Source: Halorussus rarus
GTDB taxonomy: Archaea; Halobacteriota; Halobacteria; Halobacteriales; Haladaptataceae
Length of the DNA stretch: 64,000 bases
NCBI RefSeq assembly: GCF_003369835.1
Contig: NZ_QPMJ01000004.1
Span: forward strand, 186,001 to 250,000
Direction of reading: 5' to 3'
Shown: positions 1-9,293 of the stretch, piece by piece
Layout: every line of letters begins with the position of its first letter
Position numbering within the stretch: the first letter of the stretch is position 1
Position numbers and translations under genes: made by a program
The notes under the pieces: model-generated
The model's input: only the letters and a program-made list of their open reading frames with translations
The model's database searches: none
What the model was told of the DNA's origin: nothing

Positions 1-1250
1 GCCAGGGGACGATCGCCCACCCCGTCAACGCCCTGTTCGAGTCGATGAGCGGGTTCACGACCACGGGCGCGACCGTGATGGGCGACATCGGCTTCGACAC
101 CCATTCGCGGGCGCTGATGATGTGGCGCCAGCAGACCCAGTGGCTCGGCGGGATGGGCATCGTGGTGCTGGCGGTCGCCATCCTGCCGGAGCTGTCGGTC
201 GGCGGCGCTCAGCTGATGGACGCCGAGGCGCCCGGTCCGGGCATCCAGAAGCTCACGCCCCGGATCGCCGAGACCGCCCGCGCGCTCTGGAAGGCGTACC
301 TCGGCATCACCGCATTGGAGGTCGTCCTGCTGATCGGTCTCAACGCCGTCGGCGTCGCCCCGAACGTGACCGTCTACCAGGCGGTCGCCCACGGATTCAC
401 CACGATGGCGACCGGCGGCTTCTCGCCCGCGGCCCGAAGCATCGAGTACTTCTCGGCCGCGGTCCAGTGGCTCATCGTCCCGTTCATGGTAGCGGCCGGC
501 ACCAACTTCGCGCTGTTCTGGCACGCGCTCAACGGCGAGCCCGAGGCGTTCGGCGAGGACACCGAGTTCCGGTTCTACGTCGGCGTGCTGGCGGTGTTCA
601 CCGGACTGACCGCGGTCCTGCTGTTCACCGGTGGTACCCTCCAGCCGACCCGGGTCGGTCCACTCTCCGGGAACCTCGAGCAGTCGGTCCGCCACGCGGT
701 CTTCCAGGTCGTCTCGCTCGTGACGACCACGGGGTACGCCAGCATGGACTTCGCGCAGTGGGGCCGCCCGGCCCAGTACGTGCTGTTCGTGGCGCTGTTC
801 GTCGGCGGGTCGGCCGGGTCGACCGGCGGGGCGGTCAAGATCGTGCGGTGGCTCGTCATCCTCAAGTCGCTCAAGCGCGAGTTGTTCACCACGGTCCACC
901 CCGAGGCGGTCCGTCCGGTCCGGCTCGGCGGCCGCGCGCTCGACGAGCGCGCGATTCGGGGCATCTACGCGTTCACCCTGCTCTACCTGGTCATCTTCTT
1001 CGCCGCGACCACGCTGGTGTACGTCGACGCCGCCCGCGTCGGACTGGACCTCATCGCGCTCGACGCGATGAGCGCGGTGGCCGCCACGCTCGGCAACGTC
1101 GGGCCGGGGTTCGGCATCGTCGGGCCGATGGAGAACTACCGGCCGTTCCCGAACAGCACGAAGCTGTTCATGGTGTTCCTGATGTGGATCGGCCGGCTCG
1201 AGATCCTTCCGGTGCTGGTGCTGCTGACGCCGGCGTACTGGCAGTCGTAG
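1..1250 (+). CDS. trkH: TrkH family potassium uptake protein, 5' end outside window
   Basis: Membrane subunit of a Trk/Ktr-type K+ uptake system. The reading frame is already open at base 3, so the start lies upstream; 415 residues are visible and roughly the first 110-120 are missing compared with the neighbouring paralogue. Four filter-loop segments with the expected glycines can be seen: SMSGFTTTG (at the window start), HGFTTMATGGFSP, VTTTGYASMDF and ATLGNVGPGFG, each followed by a hydrophobic helix. The C-terminus MWIGRLEILPVLVLLTPAYW is typical of the family. A second TrkH follows 129 bp downstream on the same strand and is closely similar over the shared part, so this is a tandem duplication. 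Function is secure; regulation is not visible because the promoter is outside. Confidence 0.93.
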   Translation, partial: QGTIAHPVNALFESMSGFTTTGATVMGDIGFDTHSRALMMWRQQTQWLGGMGIVVLAVAILPELSVGGAQLMDAEAPGPGIQKLTPRIAETARALWKAYLGITALEVVLLIGLNAVGVAPNVTVYQAVAHGFTTMATGGFSPAARSIEYFSAAVQWLIVPFMVAAGTNFALFWHALNGEPEAFGEDTEFRFYVGVLAVFTGLTAVLLFTGGTLQPTRVGPLSGNLEQSVRHAVFQVVSLVTTTGYASMDFAQWGRPAQYVLFVALFVGGSAGSTGGAVKIVRWLVILKSLKRELFTTVHPEAVRPVRLGGRALDERAIRGIYAFTLLYLVIFFAATTLVYVDAARVGLDLIALDAMSAVAATLGNVGPGFGIVGPMENYRPFPNSTKLFMVFLMWIGRLEILPVLVLLTPAYWQS

Positions 1251-1346
1251 CGACAGGGTGCTACGGTTAGCGCCGTTCGATGTGCGACGCGCTTCGGGGA
1301 ACCTGAACTGGCGTTGGCGGTGAGGACCGCGGTCGTCAGCCGAACT

Positions 1347-1356
1347 CCTTATTACC
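1347..1356 (+). promoter_or_regulatory. TATA-like box of second trkH
   Basis: CCTTATTACC is centred about 29 nt before the ATG at 1380, the usual archaeal TATA-to-start distance. It implies a leaderless transcript and argues against the upstream TTG at 1314 as start. Confidence 0.5.
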
Positions 1357-1379
1357 GAGCCTATAGAGGTTCGACACCG

Positions 1380-2960
1380 ATGAATTTCAATTTTCTAGAC
1401 GTGTTCGGAGGCAGTTGGAAATCGAACCTTGACGACGTTATCGGATACACATCGAGCCTCGCCTTCCTCGGAAGAACGCTGAAATATCTGTCTGTCACGC
1501 CGCTACTGCCTACCCTCGTCGCCCTCTATTACGGCGAGAGCCCGGTCCCCTTTCTGGCGACGTCCGGCGTGATGATCGGCCTGGGACTGGCGCTCGAACG
1601 GTTACAGTCGGAGCCGAATCTGGGCCACCGCGAGGCGTTCCTGTTCGTGAGCCTCACGTGGTTCGTCGTCCCGCTCGTCGGGATGCTCCCCTACCTGATA
1701 GCGGGGCAAGGGACGGTCGCCCATCCCGTCAACGCCCTGTTCGAGAGCATGAGCGGGTTCACGACCACGGGGTCGACCGTACTCGCGGAAATCTCGTTCG
1801 AGCGCCACTCGCGGTCGATACTCATGTGGCGGCAGCTGACGCAGTGGCTCGGCGGGATGGGGATACTGGTGCTCATGGTCGCGATACTCCCGGAACTATC
1901 GGTCGGGGGAGCCCAGATCATCCGAGAGGAATCCCCGGGACTGTCGATCGAGAAGCTCACGCCCCGCATCCAGGATACGGCCCGCGCTTTATGGGTCATC
2001 TACCTCGGATTCACGATCGCGGCCGTCGTCGTGTACTTCGGGCTCAACCGCCTGGGAATGGCGCCGAACATGGATTTCTACAACGCCGTCGCCCACGCGC
2101 TGACCACCCTCCCGACCGGCGGGTTCTCGCCCGAGGGCCGGAGCGTCGAAGCGTTCGCGCCGATCGTCCAGTGGGCGGTCGTCTTCTTCATGGTGGTCGC
2201 CGGGACGAACTTCGCCCTCTTCTGGTACGTCTCGGAAGGCGAGCCGCGGCGACTGACGCACAACGCGGAGTTCCGAACGTACCTCGCCGTGATGGCCGGT
2301 ATCAGCGGGCTCTTCGCGGTGTTGCTGTTCACCGGCGCCGGCCTCGCGGAGGTGCCGACCCGGATCGCGCCGCTGGCGGGCGACGTCGAGAACGCGCTCC
2401 GGCAGGCGGTGTTCCAGACCGTCGCCATCGTCACGACCACCGGGTACGCGAGCATGGACTTCAACACGTGGGGCGAGTCGGCCCAACTCGCGCTCCTCTT
2501 CGCGATGTTCCTCGGCGGGTCGGCCGGGTCGGCGGCCGGCTCGGTCAAGATAATCCGGTGGTACCTGATCCGGAAGGCGATGACGCGGGAGGTGTTCACG
2601 TCGATCCACCCCGAGGCGGTCCGCCCCATCCGGGTGTTCGACGACGTGGCCGACGAGGACGTCGTCAACAGCGTGCTGGTGTTCGTGCTGCTCTTTATCG
2701 CCATCTTCGCGGTCTCGACCGTGCTGATCTACGTCGACAGCCTCCGGATCGGGCTCGAACTCTCCGCGATCGAGGCGGTGAGCGCGTCCATCGCGACCCT
2801 CGGCAACGTCGGGCCGGGGGTCGGCGTCGTCGGTCCGATGAACAGCTTCCGCCGGTTCTCCTGGGCGTCGAAGCTCTACATGGTGTTCCTGATGTGGATC
2901 GGTCGACTGGAGATCCTCTCCGTCCTCGTCGTCCTTTCCCCCGCGTACTGGCGGACGTAG
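1380..2960 (+). CDS. trkH: TrkH family potassium uptake protein
   Basis: Complete TrkH paralogue of 526 aa if started at ATG 1380; a TTG at 1314 would add 22 residues, but the TATA-like box at 1347-1356 favours the ATG. It mediates K+ uptake across the cytoplasmic membrane together with a cytoplasmic TrkA-type regulator. The four pore loops are present (SMSGFTTTGSTV, ALTTLPTGGFSP, VTTTGYASMDF, ATLGNVGPGVG). The C-terminal two thirds closely match the upstream copy. The first about 40 codons are noticeably richer in A/T than the rest (for example aat ttc aat ttt cta at the very start), so the 5' part may have a different history. No trkA is adjacent; the nearest is at 11.3-12.0 kb. Confidence 0.94.
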   Translation: MNFNFLDVFGGSWKSNLDDVIGYTSSLAFLGRTLKYLSVTPLLPTLVALYYGESPVPFLATSGVMIGLGLALERLQSEPNLGHREAFLFVSLTWFVVPLVGMLPYLIAGQGTVAHPVNALFESMSGFTTTGSTVLAEISFERHSRSILMWRQLTQWLGGMGILVLMVAILPELSVGGAQIIREESPGLSIEKLTPRIQDTARALWVIYLGFTIAAVVVYFGLNRLGMAPNMDFYNAVAHALTTLPTGGFSPEGRSVEAFAPIVQWAVVFFMVVAGTNFALFWYVSEGEPRRLTHNAEFRTYLAVMAGISGLFAVLLFTGAGLAEVPTRIAPLAGDVENALRQAVFQTVAIVTTTGYASMDFNTWGESAQLALLFAMFLGGSAGSAAGSVKIIRWYLIRKAMTREVFTSIHPEAVRPIRVFDDVADEDVVNSVLVFVLLFIAIFAVSTVLIYVDSLRIGLELSAIEAVSASIATLGNVGPGVGVVGPMNSFRRFSWASKLYMVFLMWIGRLEILSVLVVLSPAYWRT

Positions 2961-3001
2961 CGACCGGGCGCTCCGCGCCGTCCGGAGGCGGCATCCCGCC
3001 G

Positions 3002-3405
3002 TCACCGGAACACCGACCGGATGTACCGGCTCACCGGGAACAGCGCCTCGCTGGCCCGGTCGCGCAGTCCCGTCGGCTGCGCGTAGACGACGACCGGCAC
3101 GCCGAGGTCGTCGGCCCGGTCGATGACCCGGTCGGGCGTCGACCCGAGCACCCACCGCTTCAGCAGTCGGGTCCGAGAGGCGCCGATGAACAGCGGGCCG
3201 CCGTTCTCCGCGGCCGTCGCGACCAGCCCCTCGGCGACGGTGTCGGCATCGACCTCGTGGACCTCGGGCGACGGGTCGGCCGGGAACGCGTCGAGGGTCC
3301 GCCGGACGTCCACGTTCTCGAAACTCCCGGGCGAACAGCACGTCGCGGGGCGCGTCGTACCCCTGCCACGACCGCGACGATCGTGTACGGGTCTCGGTGG
3401 GAACG
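3002..3405 (-). pseudogene. Broken universal-stress-protein domain (two frameshifts)
   Basis: An open segment of 103 codons (3002-3313, first possible start GTG) reads as the C-terminal half of a USP domain like those fused to haloarchaeal APC permeases: VDADTVAEGLVATAAENGG, FIGASRTRLLKRWVLGSTPDRV, VPVVVYAQPTG. Upstream, recognisable pieces continue in other frames: HRDPYTIVAVVAG at about 3361-3402, then YDAPRDVLFAR at about 3323-3360, then FENVDVRRTL back in the first frame. I infer an ancestral USP or APC-USP gene with a large internal deletion and two frameshifts. It lies between trkH and a permease-USP cluster, where such genes belong. The intact 103-aa part could still be expressed, but it lacks the N-terminal beta strand and half of the nucleotide site. 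Confidence 0.6.
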
Positions 3406-3612
3406 TTCTTGGTGTCCGTCAGCGGGAGGTTCCGCCCGGGTTTCCGAACTCTTCGGCGAGTGTCGGGATATTGGCGAATCGGAGAGACGAGTCGAGGGTT
3501 TGGAAGCCGCGTTCGCCTGCGCCCGCGCCATTTCGTTTTCGAATAGATAGTGGCTTAAAGGGAGAAATTCTGATTCCGTAACTCTAAGTACCGGGACTAC
3601 GAAGACCGAATT

Positions 3613-3978
3613 ATGAGTCCGACTTCCAACGACTCCTCCCGCTCTTCCGGTTCCTCTCCGAACGACCTCCCCGACGACCTCGTAGAGCGGGTCTCCCAAC
3701 TCGACGAATCCGAGATTCGGGCTCTCGTATCGTATGCCCGCTCGCAACTCCCCCAGCCCCCGACTGTCGAGGACCTGCTCGAAGAGCGACCCGGCGAGGA
3801 AATCCTCGACGTCGAGGACGATGGCGCTTACACGCGCGTCGTAAAGATGCAGCGGTGTGCGGACGGTTGTGAGGACTGCCCTCACGGACCGTATCTGTAT
3901 CACGTCCGGGTCGAACCGCACCCCGGAGAGGACCGGTCACCGTCCCTGCACTGGGAGTTTCTCGGTCCGGTCCGGTAG
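3613..3978 (+). CDS. Conserved haloarchaeal protein with Cys-rich motif
   Basis: 121 aa, unrecognised at the level of function. The N-terminus is Ser-rich and probably disordered (residues 1-20), followed by a predicted helical segment (PDDLVERVSQLDESEIRALVSYARSQL). The C-terminal half carries RCADGCEDCPHGPYLYHV: three cysteines and a histidine in a compact C-x3-C-x2-C-x-H arrangement that could bind a metal, in a setting (CxHGPYxY) reminiscent of small DNA- or RNA-linked DUF6788-type proteins. That resemblance is from memory and weak. TATA-like sequences lie at 3552-3559 (cttaaagg) and 3582-3590, the latter fitting a leaderless start. It stands alone between the broken USP gene and the APC-USP operon. 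Confidence 0.75.
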   Translation: MSPTSNDSSRSSGSSPNDLPDDLVERVSQLDESEIRALVSYARSQLPQPPTVEDLLEERPGEEILDVEDDGAYTRVVKMQRCADGCEDCPHGPYLYHVRVEPHPGEDRSPSLHWEFLGPVR

Positions 3979-4027
3979 AGCCGGACGAACCGCCATCGAT
4001 CGGATCACGAGCGGAGGTTCACACCTA

Positions 4028-4035
4028 CTTTTATC
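4028..4035 (+). promoter_or_regulatory. TATA box of first APC-USP permease
   Basis: CTTTTATC places the transcription start near 4058, downstream of the TTG at 4039. That rules against the TTG and supports ATG 4108, giving a leader of about 50 nt. Confidence 0.5.
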
Positions 4036-4107
4036 ATATTGACCGATAAGTTCGAAAAGCGACTCGATTCGGCGACGCTTTGGAAGCCGACAACCGACAC
4101 TTCACGA

Positions 4108-6330
4108 ATGCCAAAGGATCTCGAACGCGATCTCGGTCTTTACGCGACGATCACCATCAGCATCGGTGCGATGATCGGCAGCGGCATCTTCGTCCTCCCC
4201 GGGCTCGCAGCGAAGAAGACGGGACCGAGCGTCATCTTCGCGTATCTGCTCGCGGGACTGATCGTGTTACCGGCGGTCCTGTCGAAGGCGGAGATGGCGA
4301 CCGCCCTTCCCGAAGCCGGCGGCACGTACCTCTACATCGACCGGGCGATGGGGCCGCTCCTCGGAACGATTGCGGGCATCGGTGCGTGGTTCTCGCTCGT
4401 GTTCAAGAGTGCGTTCGCACTGGTCGGTCTCGGCGCGTATCTGCTTCTCCTGGTCTCGATCCCGAACGCCCTGTTGGTAACCGTCAGTCTCGGACTCGGC
4501 GTCCTCCTCGTCGCGGTGAACGTTGTCGGCGTGAAACAGAGCGGGCGACTGCAGGCGGTCGTCGTGAGCCTGGTACTGCTCGCCCTCGCAGCGTTCATCC
4601 TCGACGGCATCACGTACGTGGACAGCACCAGATTCCATCCGCTGGCCACGCACGACAGCGGCGGCGTCCTCGCCGCCACGGGCTTCGTGTTCGTCTCCTA
4701 CGCGGGGGTGACGAAGATCGCCTCCGTCGCCGAGGAGGTCGAGAACCCCGGCCGGAACATCCCCATCGCCATGCTCGCCTCGGTGGTGATGATGATGTTC
4801 GTCTACACGCTCACCGTGTACGTCATGGTCGGCGTGTCACCGGCCGACGACCTGATGGCGAACGACATGCTGACGCCGATGGCGCTGGCCGCGAGCCAGT
4901 TCGCCGGGCGGTTCGGCGAACTCGCCCTCTCGGCCGTCGCCGTCCTCGCCCTGACGAGCATGGCGAACGCGGGCATTCTCTCCTCGTCCCGGTTCCCGCT
5001 GGCGATGAGCCGGGACTCGCTGGCGCCGGAACGACTGAGCGACGTCAGCGAACGGTTCAAGACCCCCGTCGCTTCCGTGACGCTCACGGGCGTGTTACTG
5101 CTCGGCCTCATCGCGTTCGTCCCGGTCGTCGAACTCGCGAAGCTCGCCAGCGCATTCAAGATCCTCATCTTCACGTTCATCAACGTCGCTCTGATCGCGT
5201 TCCGGGAGAGTTCGCTGGAGTGGTACACCCCCGAGTTCACGTCGCCCGCGTATCCGTGGGTCCAGTTGGCCGGGATAGTCGGTGGGCTCGTCCTGCTGAC
5301 CCAGATGGGACCGGTGGCAATCGGCGGCGCCGTCGGCATCATCGTCGCTGGCGTGCTCTGGTACCGGGTGTACGGCCGCGAAAAGACCGAACGGGAGGGA
5401 GCCGCTCTCGACGCGATACGGCGGACCGCGGGATCTCGGTCGCTCACCGAGTTGGAACACGAGTTCACCCGAACAGACGGCACCGTCCTCGTCGCGATGG
5501 ACGAAACGACGTCGCCGAGGCGCGAGCGAACCCTGTTGACCGTAGCGGCGAGCGTGGCGGCCATGCAGAACGGACGGGTCTACGCGGTCCGGTTCGAGGA
5601 GGTCCCGGAACAGCTGAGTCTCTCGTCCGCGACGGACGTGACCGAAACCGACCGCGCGTTCGAGCGACAGACCCGGGAGTTGGCCGAGGACCTCCCTGCC
5701 GACATCGTCCCCTACGAGGTCGTCAGTCACGACCGCAAGCGGGCTGTCGTCAACTACGCCGCCGAGATCGACGCCGAACTGTTACTCGGCGAGTGGGAGC
5801 CCGACCGACTCCACGCCGAACTCCTCGGCAGCGACGTGGACTGGTTCATGGAGCACGCACCCTGCGAGACGGCGTTCCTCCGGGAGCGCGCCCTGGCCGA
5901 GGTCGACGACGTCGCCGTCATCACTCGCCGGGGGCCCCACGGGTCCGTCAAGGTGATGCTCGCGAACGCCCTCGCCGTGCAGTACGACGCGACCATCCGG
6001 TTCATTACGGCCGTCGGCGAGGACGCGTCGGACGAACTGGTCGACTCGACTGGGGAGTACCATCGCGAACTCGAAGCGCTCTGCAGCGCCACGACCCGAA
6101 GTGAGATCGTTCGAACCGGCGATCCCGTCGACGGGGTCGTGACGCGCGCGACCGACGCCGACGTGGCGATCGTGGGAACGGTGGCTCATTCGAGGGTGCA
6201 CGAACTGGTCCTCGGCGATCCGGCGACGGAAATCAGCGACCGGCTCGACTGTCCCGTGTTGCTGGTCCATCCGCGTCAGTCCAAGGCGCAGTCGCTCCTC
6301 CGTCGCCTGATCGAACGCGTAGTATTCTGA
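4108..6330 (+). CDS. APC family amino-acid permease with two C-terminal USP domains
   Basis: 740 aa from ATG 4108. The N-terminal about 420 residues form an amino acid-polyamine-organocation permease with about 12 membrane helices; the first helix carries the substrate-backbone motif IGAMIGSGIFVLPG and the second conserved block is EAGGTYLYIDRAMG. Two universal-stress-type alpha/beta domains follow in the cytoplasm, starting near residue 457 (TVLVAMDE...) and near residue 605 (VAVITRRGPHGSVKVMLANA). This fusion is a common haloarchaeal arrangement; the USP domains probably sense nucleotide or energy state and gate transport, which is inference. Substrate unknown. A free USP and a second APC-USP gene follow on the same strand, suggesting a functional set. 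Confidence 0.92.
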   Translation: MPKDLERDLGLYATITISIGAMIGSGIFVLPGLAAKKTGPSVIFAYLLAGLIVLPAVLSKAEMATALPEAGGTYLYIDRAMGPLLGTIAGIGAWFSLVFKSAFALVGLGAYLLLLVSIPNALLVTVSLGLGVLLVAVNVVGVKQSGRLQAVVVSLVLLALAAFILDGITYVDSTRFHPLATHDSGGVLAATGFVFVSYAGVTKIASVAEEVENPGRNIPIAMLASVVMMMFVYTLTVYVMVGVSPADDLMANDMLTPMALAASQFAGRFGELALSAVAVLALTSMANAGILSSSRFPLAMSRDSLAPERLSDVSERFKTPVASVTLTGVLLLGLIAFVPVVELAKLASAFKILIFTFINVALIAFRESSLEWYTPEFTSPAYPWVQLAGIVGGLVLLTQMGPVAIGGAVGIIVAGVLWYRVYGREKTEREGAALDAIRRTAGSRSLTELEHEFTRTDGTVLVAMDETTSPRRERTLLTVAASVAAMQNGRVYAVRFEEVPEQLSLSSATDVTETDRAFERQTRELAEDLPADIVPYEVVSHDRKRAVVNYAAEIDAELLLGEWEPDRLHAELLGSDVDWFMEHAPCETAFLRERALAEVDDVAVITRRGPHGSVKVMLANALAVQYDATIRFITAVGEDASDELVDSTGEYHRELEALCSATTRSEIVRTGDPVDGVVTRATDADVAIVGTVAHSRVHELVLGDPATEISDRLDCPVLLVHPRQSKAQSLLRRLIERVVF

Positions 6331-6462
6331 CCACCCTCCCGGGAGTACGACTCACCCCCAGCCGCGGCAACCTCGGTCAGTCCGACCGATGGAGGACCGA
6401 CCGAGTCGCGGGGAAGGTCCGAGAGACGCGAGCGAGTACGGGCGGTACGATTATAAAACCAT

Positions 6463-6471
6463 CTTTATATG
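6463..6471 (+). promoter_or_regulatory. TATA box upstream of USP/APC operon
   Basis: CTTTATATG, preceded by a second A/T-rich tract at 6451-6458 (ttataaaa), lies about 45 nt before ATG 6515. Transcription would start near 6493 with a short leader and cover the USP and the overlapping permease gene. Confidence 0.5.
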
Positions 6472-6514
6472 CTACTGGGGCCAACTCGTCGCTCTAGGGA
6501 CGCGAGGGACACGT

Positions 6515-6958
6515 ATGACTGATACTCTACTTCAGCGAATCGTACTCCCCGTGGCGTCGGAGGAGGACGCGAGAACGACCTGCGAGAGGGTAGTTCCTCG
6601 ACTCCGCGACGGCGGCAGTGCCGTGCTGGCCGTTCACGTCATCGAGAAGGCCGGCGGTGCGCCCGACAAGGCCTCCGTCGAACAGCGCGAAACCCTCGCA
6701 GGCGAAATCTTCGCAGTCGTCGAAGAGTCGCTCGACGGGGACGGGATCGACGTGGAGACGGCGATCCTGTACGGAACGGACGTCGCCGAAACCATCCGCG
6801 ATGCGGCGGACGAGTTCGATGCGTCGGCTATCGTCTTCACGCCCCGTGGCGGCAGCCGGTGGCTGAAACTCCTGACGGGGGACACGGCGTTGGGGCTGCT
6901 CGAACGGGCGACCCGGCCGGTCGTGGTCCTGCCGGACACCGAGGAGGGTGACGGATGA
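6515..6958 (+). CDS. Universal stress protein family
   Basis: 147 aa from ATG 6515, which follows a good TATA box; an in-frame upstream extension to 6389 is unlikely because it would precede the transcription start. Single alpha/beta USP domain: RIVLPVASEEDA at the N-terminal strand and VLPDTEEGDG at the end. The usual nucleotide loop G-x2-G-x9-G(S/T) is changed to PRGGSRWLKLLTGDTA, so ATP binding is uncertain. Its stop codon overlaps the start of the next permease gene (ATGA at 6955-6958), so the two are translationally coupled and the USP probably acts on that transporter. Confidence 0.88.
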   Translation: MTDTLLQRIVLPVASEEDARTTCERVVPRLRDGGSAVLAVHVIEKAGGAPDKASVEQRETLAGEIFAVVEESLDGDGIDVETAILYGTDVAETIRDAADEFDASAIVFTPRGGSRWLKLLTGDTALGLLERATRPVVVLPDTEEGDG

Positions 6959-9246
6959 CCGACCAGGAGCTCGCTCGCGACCTCGGCTTCCTCGAAGCGT
7001 ACACCATCGGACTCGGGACGATGATCGGCGCGGGCATCTTCGTCCTGCCGAGCATCGCGGCCGAGGCTGCGGGGCCGGCCAGCATGGTCTCGTTCGCCAT
7101 CGGCGGCCTCGTCTCGCTGCTCGCCGCCCTGTCGCTGTCGGAACTCGCGACCGGGATGCCGAAGGCCGGAGGGAGCTACTACTACGTGAACCGGTCGCTC
7201 GGGAGCTTCTTCGGGAGCATCGTCGGCTGGGGCATGTGGGCCGGACTGATGTTCGCCTCCGCGTTCTACATGCTCGGGTTCGGTCAGTACCTCACCTACT
7301 TCGTCCCGATGGGCTCGACCGGCGTCGCCGTCGCCGCGCTCGTCATGGCGGCCATCCTGACGGGCGTCAACTACTACGGCGTCAAGGAGACCGGGGCGCT
7401 CCAGAACGTCATCGTGCTCGCGCTGGTGGGGCTCATCCTCGTGTTCATCGCGTTCGGCGTCCTGAACGTCGACATGGACACCCTCGACCCGTTCAATCCG
7501 AACGGGTGGCCCGCGGTCGCCGCGACCGCCGGCACCATCTACGTCTCGTTCATCGGGTTCGAGGTCATCGCGACCAGCGCCGAGGAGATCAAGAATCCGA
7601 GCCGGAACCTCCCGCTCTCGATGATCGCCGCCGTCGTCACCCCGACGCTCCTCTACGTGCTCGTTATGTTCGTCAGCACCGGCACTCTCTCCATCGACGC
7701 GCTCGCGACCTCGAACATCCCGGTCGCCGTCGTCGCCGAAACGGTGATGAGTTCGTTCGGCAGGCTCGAACTCGGGCCGATTTCGATGTCGTGGGCCGAG
7801 GCGGGTGCGTTCGCCATGGTGGTCGGTGCGATGCTAGCGACGGTATCGAGCGCGAACGCGTCGATCCTCTCGGCGGCCCGCGTCAACTTCGCGATGGGCC
7901 GGGACAAGATCCTCACCAACTGGCTGAACCAGGTCCACGACCGCTTCCGGACGCCGTACCGGGCCATCGTCGCGACCGGCGTCGTCATCCTCGCGCTAAT
8001 CGCCAGCGGCGTCCCCATCGGCACGCTCGCGGAGGTCGCCTCCTTCTCGTATCTCATCACCTATTCGCTCGTCCACGTCGCGGTCGTCGTGATGCGGCGG
8101 GCCGACCCGGACGACTACGCCCCCGCGTTCCGGATTCCGAGCGTCCTCTATCCCGTCGTCCCGATCGTCGGCTTCCTCGCCTGCATCGCGATACTACTCC
8201 AGATGAGCTGGATCGTCCAGGCGATCGGCGTCGCGATCGTCGGCGTCGGCGTCGTCTGGTACTTCGCCTACGCCCGCGACCGGGCGATCACCGAGGGCCT
8301 GGTCGGCGAGGCCATCGCTCCGGAACCGACTGCGGTCACGGACGGCAAGGGGAACTACCGTGTCGTCGTGCCCGTCGCCAACCCCGACACCGAACGCGAC
8401 CTGCTCCGACTGGCGGCCGCGAACGCGCACGCCCACGAGGACGAAAACGCCGAGATCATCGCCGTCAACGTCATCGAAGTCCCCCAGCAAACGTCGCTCT
8501 CGCAGGACGTCGAGTTCGAGGAGGAACGCGTCGGTCGCCAGGCCGAACTCCTCGATGCGGCCCGAGACATCGCCGAGGATCTCGACATCGGTATCCGGAC
8601 GCGGGCCATCGTCGGACGCGACGTGGGCGACGTGGTGCTCGACGTCATCGACGAGGAGCAGGCCGACCACGTCCTGATGGGCTGGAAGGGCTCGCGGAGC
8701 CCGCGGGAACACATCCTCGGGTCGAACATCGACCAGGTCGTCGAACACGCGCCCTGCGAGGTGACGTTGGTGAAGCTGGCGACGACCGAACGCGTCGACA
8801 CGGTCGAGGACGTCGTCGCGCTTGCCGGCGAGGGGCCCCACGCACCCGTGGCGGCGCGTCGCGGCGCGGAACTGGTCGATACGACCCGAGGGAAGGGATC
8901 GCTGACGCTCCTCAACGCACAGCGACCGGACGACGAAGCCGACCCCCGGGACCGAGGCGAGGCGGTGATCGCCGACGTCGCCGAAGCGGCCGGCATCGAG
9001 TACGTGGACTACGAGAGCGAGGTCGTGGTCGGAGACGACGTCGAGGAGCTGCTACTCGACGCAGTCGCCGCGTACGACACGGTCTGCGTCGGCGCGACCC
9101 GGTCGGGTTCCGTTTCCCAGGCGCTGTTCGGTTCGATCCCCGAGACCATCGGGGAGGAGGTGGACGCGACGGTCGCGATGGTCCGCGGGCCGAGGCAGAC
9201 GACCCGGAGCGTCCGCGAGGGGCTCGTAGACCGACTGAACAGGTAG
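6955..9246 (+). CDS. APC family amino-acid permease with two C-terminal USP domains
   Basis: 763 aa. The permease part (about residues 10-440) begins LGFLEAYTIGLGTMIGAGIFVLPS with the unwound-helix glycine motif GAGIF of APC transporters, then MPKAGGSYYYVNRSLG and about 12 membrane helices. Two USP domains follow, the first from about 464 (YRVVVPVANPDTERDL), the second from about 620 to 750 (EDVVALAGEGPHAPVAARRGAEL...VCVGATRSGSVSQALFGSIPETI), the latter with a recognisable G-x2-G-like phosphate loop. It starts inside the stop codon of the free USP gene. It is a distant paralogue of the permease at 4108, so the two may handle different substrates. Substrate is not predictable from the sequence. 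Confidence 0.92.
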   Translation: MTDQELARDLGFLEAYTIGLGTMIGAGIFVLPSIAAEAAGPASMVSFAIGGLVSLLAALSLSELATGMPKAGGSYYYVNRSLGSFFGSIVGWGMWAGLMFASAFYMLGFGQYLTYFVPMGSTGVAVAALVMAAILTGVNYYGVKETGALQNVIVLALVGLILVFIAFGVLNVDMDTLDPFNPNGWPAVAATAGTIYVSFIGFEVIATSAEEIKNPSRNLPLSMIAAVVTPTLLYVLVMFVSTGTLSIDALATSNIPVAVVAETVMSSFGRLELGPISMSWAEAGAFAMVVGAMLATVSSANASILSAARVNFAMGRDKILTNWLNQVHDRFRTPYRAIVATGVVILALIASGVPIGTLAEVASFSYLITYSLVHVAVVVMRRADPDDYAPAFRIPSVLYPVVPIVGFLACIAILLQMSWIVQAIGVAIVGVGVVWYFAYARDRAITEGLVGEAIAPEPTAVTDGKGNYRVVVPVANPDTERDLLRLAAANAHAHEDENAEIIAVNVIEVPQQTSLSQDVEFEEERVGRQAELLDAARDIAEDLDIGIRTRAIVGRDVGDVVLDVIDEEQADHVLMGWKGSRSPREHILGSNIDQVVEHAPCEVTLVKLATTERVDTVEDVVALAGEGPHAPVAARRGAELVDTTRGKGSLTLLNAQRPDDEADPRDRGEAVIADVAEAAGIEYVDYESEVVVGDDVEELLLDAVAAYDTVCVGATRSGSVSQALFGSIPETIGEEVDATVAMVRGPRQTTRSVREGLVDRLNR

Positions 9247-9293
9247 TACCGGCGATTCATTTTCTCCGGTTCCAGCCACCGAAAGCGGACGGA

